Source of the DNA: Streptomyces diastatochromogenes
Lineage (GTDB): Bacteria; Actinomycetota; Actinomycetes; Streptomycetales; Streptomycetaceae
Reading direction: 5' to 3'
Length of the DNA: 33,785 nucleotides
Assembly (NCBI GenBank): GCA_001418405.1
Contig: LIQL01000269.1
Location: forward strand, 1 to 33,785
Shown: positions 30,244 to 33,785 of the stretch, in pieces
How the letters are laid out: every line of letters begins with the position of its first letter
Position numbering within the stretch: position 1 is the first letter of the stretch
Notes under the pieces: model-generated
What the model saw: only the letters and a program-made list of their open reading frames with translations
Databases searched by the model: none
What the model was told of the DNA's origin: nothing
Translations under genes and position numbers: made by a program

Positions 30244-31526
30244 GGCACTGTCTCCTTCTGGGGATCGTGGTGCGGTGGACGTGCGCAGGGGGGTGGACCG
30301 TGGGCCGGTGCGACCGGCGAGGTCCGGGGTTCGGGTGGCCGGCTGGCCGCGGCCGTGGCGATGCGCCACTCGCGAGAATGGGCACGGGTGGGCCTCGTGG
30401 CACGGTCCGCTCGCCACCCTTGGGAACTCGTCGCGGTGAATGCAAGTCTCTCCCGGAAAGGTTTGACGCACTGCGCGGCACTGCCTTTTCACCGCGCGAA
30501 CGAGAGTGCACGAGCGAATGACTCGGCATCCGCCCGATCGACGCCACAGCGACGTCGATGCTCTTCCGCAGACCGCATACCGCCCGCTTCGCCGGTCAGG
30601 GCATCCGCCACCGACCGAACCGAATACCGCAGCAGCGCGGACGATTTCGGAACGGATTCTTCGCCCCGCTTCCCGCTATCGCGGAGAGCAGGAGTGGAGC
30701 AGGTCGCCTGAAGGTCGGCAACCCCAACTCGGAAAGGCCGGCACGGGCGGCTCACGTCCATGCCGTACGTCCTCGGACGATGCGTTCAACACGCTAACCG
30801 GCGTTCTCCCTTGGGTCAATCATTACCTTCCGGACACCTCGCCCCGCGATGGGCTCGGCAGTCCCTCTCGCATCCCACGCACGTAAGGATCACGCCACCG
30901 TACCCGCCGGTCCATTTTTCCCGCTGAACTCGGGTTTCCAGAAACGTGACGCCAGATCCGCCGCGGCCGCATGGCCGGTTACCGGTGGCTGGTGCCAATC
31001 CATGGAGGCGCCGTCAACTCTCGGAAAATCCCTTGACGGACGGCTCTCTCGTTCACCGAGTGAATGGGGCTTATTCACAGCCGTCGGCCGGGGGCTTGCG
31101 ACGCGTAATCGCCGTCATGCGGCGCCCGCCGGCCCGGTGCGCCCAGGCGACCATATCGCCCCTCTTACCGCCGTTGAACTGGCATGACGTAGACCTGAGA
31201 GAGCCGTCCCCTGGGCCTCAACACAGGCTGCAACCACCACAGTTCACGCCACGGCACGGTTCCGGGCGGAGCAAAATCCGGCCGATCGGCAGACCCGACC
31301 TTGCTGCCGTGGTGGGCTCCAGGTAATGATTTATTCAGGGATTTCTTCGGCGTAGAAAACCTCGGTCCGCACGGAAACTCACGGCACGCCAGCTTGCCCG
31401 GCGGACCGGGCTCCGACCGTTCAGCGTTCACGCCTGCCGTGCCGCGCATCCCCTTTCCCACCGGCTTGCGCTCCGGTCGTAAAAAAGCCCAGCAGGCCCC
31501 GTACACCCGACACAGGGAGTACCACC
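30244..31526. other. 1.28-kb stretch without recognisable genes between two divergent operons
   Basis: It separates the lyase (minus) from the PhyH gene (plus). Open frames of 60-250 residues exist on both strands, but none shows a family motif, consistent third-position GC bias or a good ribosome site. Base composition is visibly more AT-rich in patches (around 30640-30680, 30800-30835, 31010-31090 and 31320-31360) than in the genes. It must hold both operon promoters; I could not pick a convincing minus-10/minus-35 pair. No tRNA or repeat was recognised. Confidence 0.5.
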
Positions 31527-32429
31527 GTGAAACCCAAGGTCAACGATCGCTTCAAGAAAGACGCAAGTATCGACGCCATCATGCACAGCCTCCACGAGAA
31601 CGGTTATGCCGTCGTCGAGGAAGTGCTGCCACCCGAAACGGTGGACGCCCTATTGGGCGAGATGATGCCCCATATCGACGCCACCCCGTTCGGCCCGGAC
31701 GCGTTCGCCGGGCAGAACACCAAGAGGACCGGCAGTTTGGTCGCCCGCTCGGCGACCGGACGGGATCTCATCGTGCATCCGCTGTGCACCGGCGTGGCGC
31801 GCGAGTTGCTGAAGTCCTCGACCGAGTTCCAGCTCTCACAGACACAGCTCATCAGCGCCCACCCCGGCTCCGTCGCACAGAAGCTGCACAAGGACGAACT
31901 GGTCTGGGACTTCTTCCCGTTCGCCACCGACCACCATGTGATGTGCCAGTTCTTCTGGGCGCTCACCGACTTCACGGAGGCCAACGGCGCCACCCATGTG
32001 GTGCCCGGGAGCGACCCGCTGGCACCCGAGGACGTCGAGCCGGGCAGCTCGATGCCGGTGGAGATGAAGAAGGGGTCGGTCTTCATCTTCACCGGCAAGG
32101 TCGTCCACGGCGGCGGCACCAACCGCACCGACGAGGTCCGGCGGGGCCTGATCCTCAGCTACTGCTCCGGCTGGGTCCGCCAGGAGGAGAACCAGTACCT
32201 CGTCGCCCCGCCCGAACTGGCCCGCACGCTGCCCGAAGAGCTCCTGAAGGTGATCGGCTACCAACAGGGCTGCTTCGCCATGGGCTACGCCGGCGACATC
32301 GAGGAACCGATGGACGTGCTGTTCGGCCGCAAGGCGGCCACCCCCGTCGTACCGTCGGAAGCCACCCGCCGGGCCGCCAACAAGACCGCACGCGAGTGGA
32401 GCAAGTCGGTCGCGGAACAGACCGTCTGA
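31527..32429 (+). CDS. PhyH-family Fe(II)/2-oxoglutarate dioxygenase
   Basis: A 300-residue non-haem iron oxygenase of the phytanoyl-CoA hydroxylase type, common in natural-product tailoring. The iron triad is His121-x-Asp123 (LHKDELVW) and His194 (VHGGGTN); Arg206 (RRGLILSY) should bind 2-oxoglutarate. QFFWALTDFTEANGATHVVPGS is the typical core strand region. GTG 31527 has AGGGAG seven bases upstream. It is the first plus-strand gene of the divergent locus, 178 bases before the O-methyltransferase. Hydroxylation of the locus product, followed by methylation, would be a sensible order, but this is inference. Confidence 0.88.
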   Translation: MKPKVNDRFKKDASIDAIMHSLHENGYAVVEEVLPPETVDALLGEMMPHIDATPFGPDAFAGQNTKRTGSLVARSATGRDLIVHPLCTGVARELLKSSTEFQLSQTQLISAHPGSVAQKLHKDELVWDFFPFATDHHVMCQFFWALTDFTEANGATHVVPGSDPLAPEDVEPGSSMPVEMKKGSVFIFTGKVVHGGGTNRTDEVRRGLILSYCSGWVRQEENQYLVAPPELARTLPEELLKVIGYQQGCFAMGYAGDIEEPMDVLFGRKAATPVVPSEATRRAANKTAREWSKSVAEQTV

Positions 32430-32607
32430 CGGCTCCGCCGGCACACACGACGCCGCTCCCCACGGGCACCGACCGCAGCCGATGCCCGCACGCAGCGCGC
32501 CGTCGCCACAACGGACGTGCCGTCGCTCCTCGCCCGATGCCCATGGCCCATCCGATCCACCGGCCGCAGCGGTGACCCCGTCTGCGCCGAACCGACAAGG
32601 GGTGACA

Positions 32608-33636
32608 ATGACTTCCGTCCAAGAGCCCGCATCCGTCATGCCGATCATGAACATGGTCTACGGCCTCTGGGTGTCCCAGACGCTCGTGACCGCACACGAA
32701 CGCGACGTGTTCGGCCGGTTCGCCGAACGCCCCGGCATGACCGCGGGGGAACTGGCCGACGCCCTGGGCCTCCAGGAGCGTCCGGTCGAGCAACTGATCA
32801 CCGCCTGCGCGGCGCTCGGCCTCCTGGAACGCGACGGCGCGGGGTACCGCAACACGCCGATGACCGCCCGGTACCTGTTGCGGGGCGGCGAGGACTACGT
32901 CGGCGGCTGGGTGGAGGTGGTCTCCCGGCACGACTACCCCGGTTGGCTGCGCCTGGACGAGGCGCTGCGCACCAACCGCCCGACGGCCTGGGACAGCGAG
33001 CGGCGGACCTCGCTGTTCGACGACACCAACCCCGTGATCCTGGAGACGTTCTGGGAGGGCATGAGCGCGATCTCCCGCCCGACGGCACGGGTCATGGCGG
33101 AGACCGTCGACCTTTCGACCAGCCGTGCCCTGATGGATGTGGGGGGTGGGGGCGGTGCCTACGCGATCGAGCTGTGCCGGGCGTACCCCGAACTGTCCGC
33201 CACGATCTTCGACCTGCCCTTCGTGTGCGACCTGACGCAGAAGAAGGTGGAGCAGGCCGGACTCACCGACCGCATCTCCTTCACGCCGGGGGACTTCTTC
33301 GCCGACCCGCTCCCGGGCGGCAAGGACGTCATCCTGCTGTCCATGATCCTGCACGACTGGGACATCGACCGGTGCCGGAGCATCCTGCGGAGCTGTTACG
33401 ACGCACTGGCCCCCGGAGGGCAGTTGCTGATCAGCGAACTGCTCGTCGCCGACACCAAGGACGGCCCGCTCGACGCCACCCTGATGAGCCTGTCGATGCT
33501 GGTGGAGACGTTCGGCCGCAACTACACGGGCGAGGAGTACCGGTCCTGGCTGCTGGACGTCGGCTTCACCGACGTCGAGATCCGCCCGTTCGACGCCCCG
33601 GCCGCGAACGGGGTCGTCGTCGCCCGCAAGCCGTGA
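32608..33636 (+). CDS. SAM-dependent O-methyltransferase (COMT/CrtF-like)
   Basis: A 342-residue class I methyltransferase with an N-terminal winged-helix dimerisation domain (about 15-95) and a catalytic domain with the SAM loop DVGGGGG at 177-183. MILHDWDIDRCRSIL at about 246-260 contains the catalytic His249 followed by Asp250 seen in small-molecule O-methyltransferases. ATG 32608 is preceded by AAGGGGTG. The full gene fits inside the window and ends 149 bases before the edge. With the PhyH enzyme it probably decorates the product of the divergent operon; the acceptor is unknown. Confidence 0.88.
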   Translation: MTSVQEPASVMPIMNMVYGLWVSQTLVTAHERDVFGRFAERPGMTAGELADALGLQERPVEQLITACAALGLLERDGAGYRNTPMTARYLLRGGEDYVGGWVEVVSRHDYPGWLRLDEALRTNRPTAWDSERRTSLFDDTNPVILETFWEGMSAISRPTARVMAETVDLSTSRALMDVGGGGGAYAIELCRAYPELSATIFDLPFVCDLTQKKVEQAGLTDRISFTPGDFFADPLPGGKDVILLSMILHDWDIDRCRSILRSCYDALAPGGQLLISELLVADTKDGPLDATLMSLSMLVETFGRNYTGEEYRSWLLDVGFTDVEIRPFDAPAANGVVVARKP

Positions 33637-33728
33637 GGAACGGGGGACCCGGGCGGTCGTGATCCCGTCGGCGGAACCGCCTCGCCGTTGACGGTGGCGG
33701 GGGCGGCACCGACCGCCACGAGCCGGAC

Positions 33729-33750
33729 GGCGGGGCGGGCTCGCCCCGTC
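33729..33750 (+). terminator. Hairpin after the O-methyltransferase gene
   Basis: CGGGGCG (33731-33737) pairs with CGCCCCG (33742-33748) around a 4-base loop, extended by a G-U and a G-C pair outward. No T-run follows. Confidence 0.55.
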
Positions 33751-33766
33751 CTGCCCCACCCCACCT

Positions 33767-33785
33767 CCGTCTCTTATACGCATCT
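33767..33785 (+). other. Tn5/Nextera mosaic-end-like adapter sequence at contig edge
   Basis: The last 19 bases, CCGTCTCTTATACGCATCT, match the transposase adapter CTGTCTCTTATACACATCT at 17 of 19 positions. Their AT-rich composition is unlike the adjoining GC-rich DNA, and they end exactly at the window edge. This is most simply leftover library adapter. Confidence 0.85.

Noticed and set aside
30489..31326. Open frames of 60-126 residues in the gap before the PhyH gene
   Set aside because: No family motif, biased composition (Arg/Pro/Ser rich) and no convincing ribosome sites.
33767..33785. A genuine Tn5-like transposon end
   Set aside because: No transposase or target duplication, and the sequence stops at the contig edge; library adapter explains it better.
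1..33785. tRNA or rRNA genes, CRISPR arrays, insertion sequences, attachment sites
   Set aside because: I looked for cloverleaf-like segments, regularly spaced repeats and transposase motifs and recognised none.

Overview
The window is a high-GC actinomycete contig, most likely Streptomyces or a close relative. Support comes from strong third-position GC bias, GTG/TTG starts with GGAGG-type ribosome sites, a narGHJI set with DUF2180, DUF3040 and SPW proteins, and a 2-methylisoborneol (2-MIB) operon with an EshA-type encapsulin. It looks like a complete assembly contig with damaged ends. Bases 1-121 form a fold-back (exact 21-bp inverted arms around a flipped 79-bp segment). The last 19 bases match the Tn5/Nextera mosaic-end adapter at 17 of 19 positions.

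Layout. (1) 1-3104, minus: a sugar-nucleotide/glycosyltransferase group (epimerase, GT2, partial TIGR04282/DUF2064 protein) and a GNAT acetyltransferase. (2) 3468-5709, plus: dgoD and a kdgK-like kinase, two steps of galactonate/2-keto-3-deoxy acid catabolism. (3) 5774-8223: a second GNAT, a 107-residue orphan whose start lies in a 14-bp tandem duplication, an NmrA-type SDR and an HxlR-like remnant. (4) 8220-20912: a nitrate-respiration island with an HPP membrane protein (family linked to nitrite transport), a MarR regulator, a CLC transporter, DUF2180, DUF3040 and SPW proteins, beta-carbonic anhydrase, complete narGHJI and a second, paralogous MarR. The two marR genes bracket the island and both look leaderless. 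Four copies of a TTGCA-N3-TGCAA palindrome lie in front of clc, the DUF2180 gene, the SPW-DUF3040 pair and narG, suggesting a local regulon. (5) 21115-24545, minus: the 2-MIB operon (family 2B encapsulin shell, 2-MIB synthase, GPP C-methyltransferase). The synthase lacks the usual long N-terminal tail and has a changed first metal motif. (6) 24987-33636: a divergent, probably biosynthetic locus. On the minus strand are an MIO ammonia-lyase/aminomutase, a LuxE-like acyl-activating enzyme, a LuxC-like acyl reductase and a zinc alcohol dehydrogenase. On the plus strand, beyond 1.28 kb without recognisable genes, are a PhyH-type dioxygenase and an O-methyltransferase.

How they work together. NarGHI reduces nitrate with quinol electrons and NarJ matures it; HPP, CLC and carbonic anhydrase could handle nitrite, anions and bicarbonate/pH. 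In the 2-MIB operon the methyltransferase makes 2-methyl-GPP and the synthase cyclises it inside the shell. The last locus could turn an amino acid into an arylacrylate (or beta-amino acid), activate it, reduce it to aldehyde and alcohol, and decorate it by hydroxylation and methylation. I do not recognise this last gene combination, and it is the best candidate here for an undescribed pathway.
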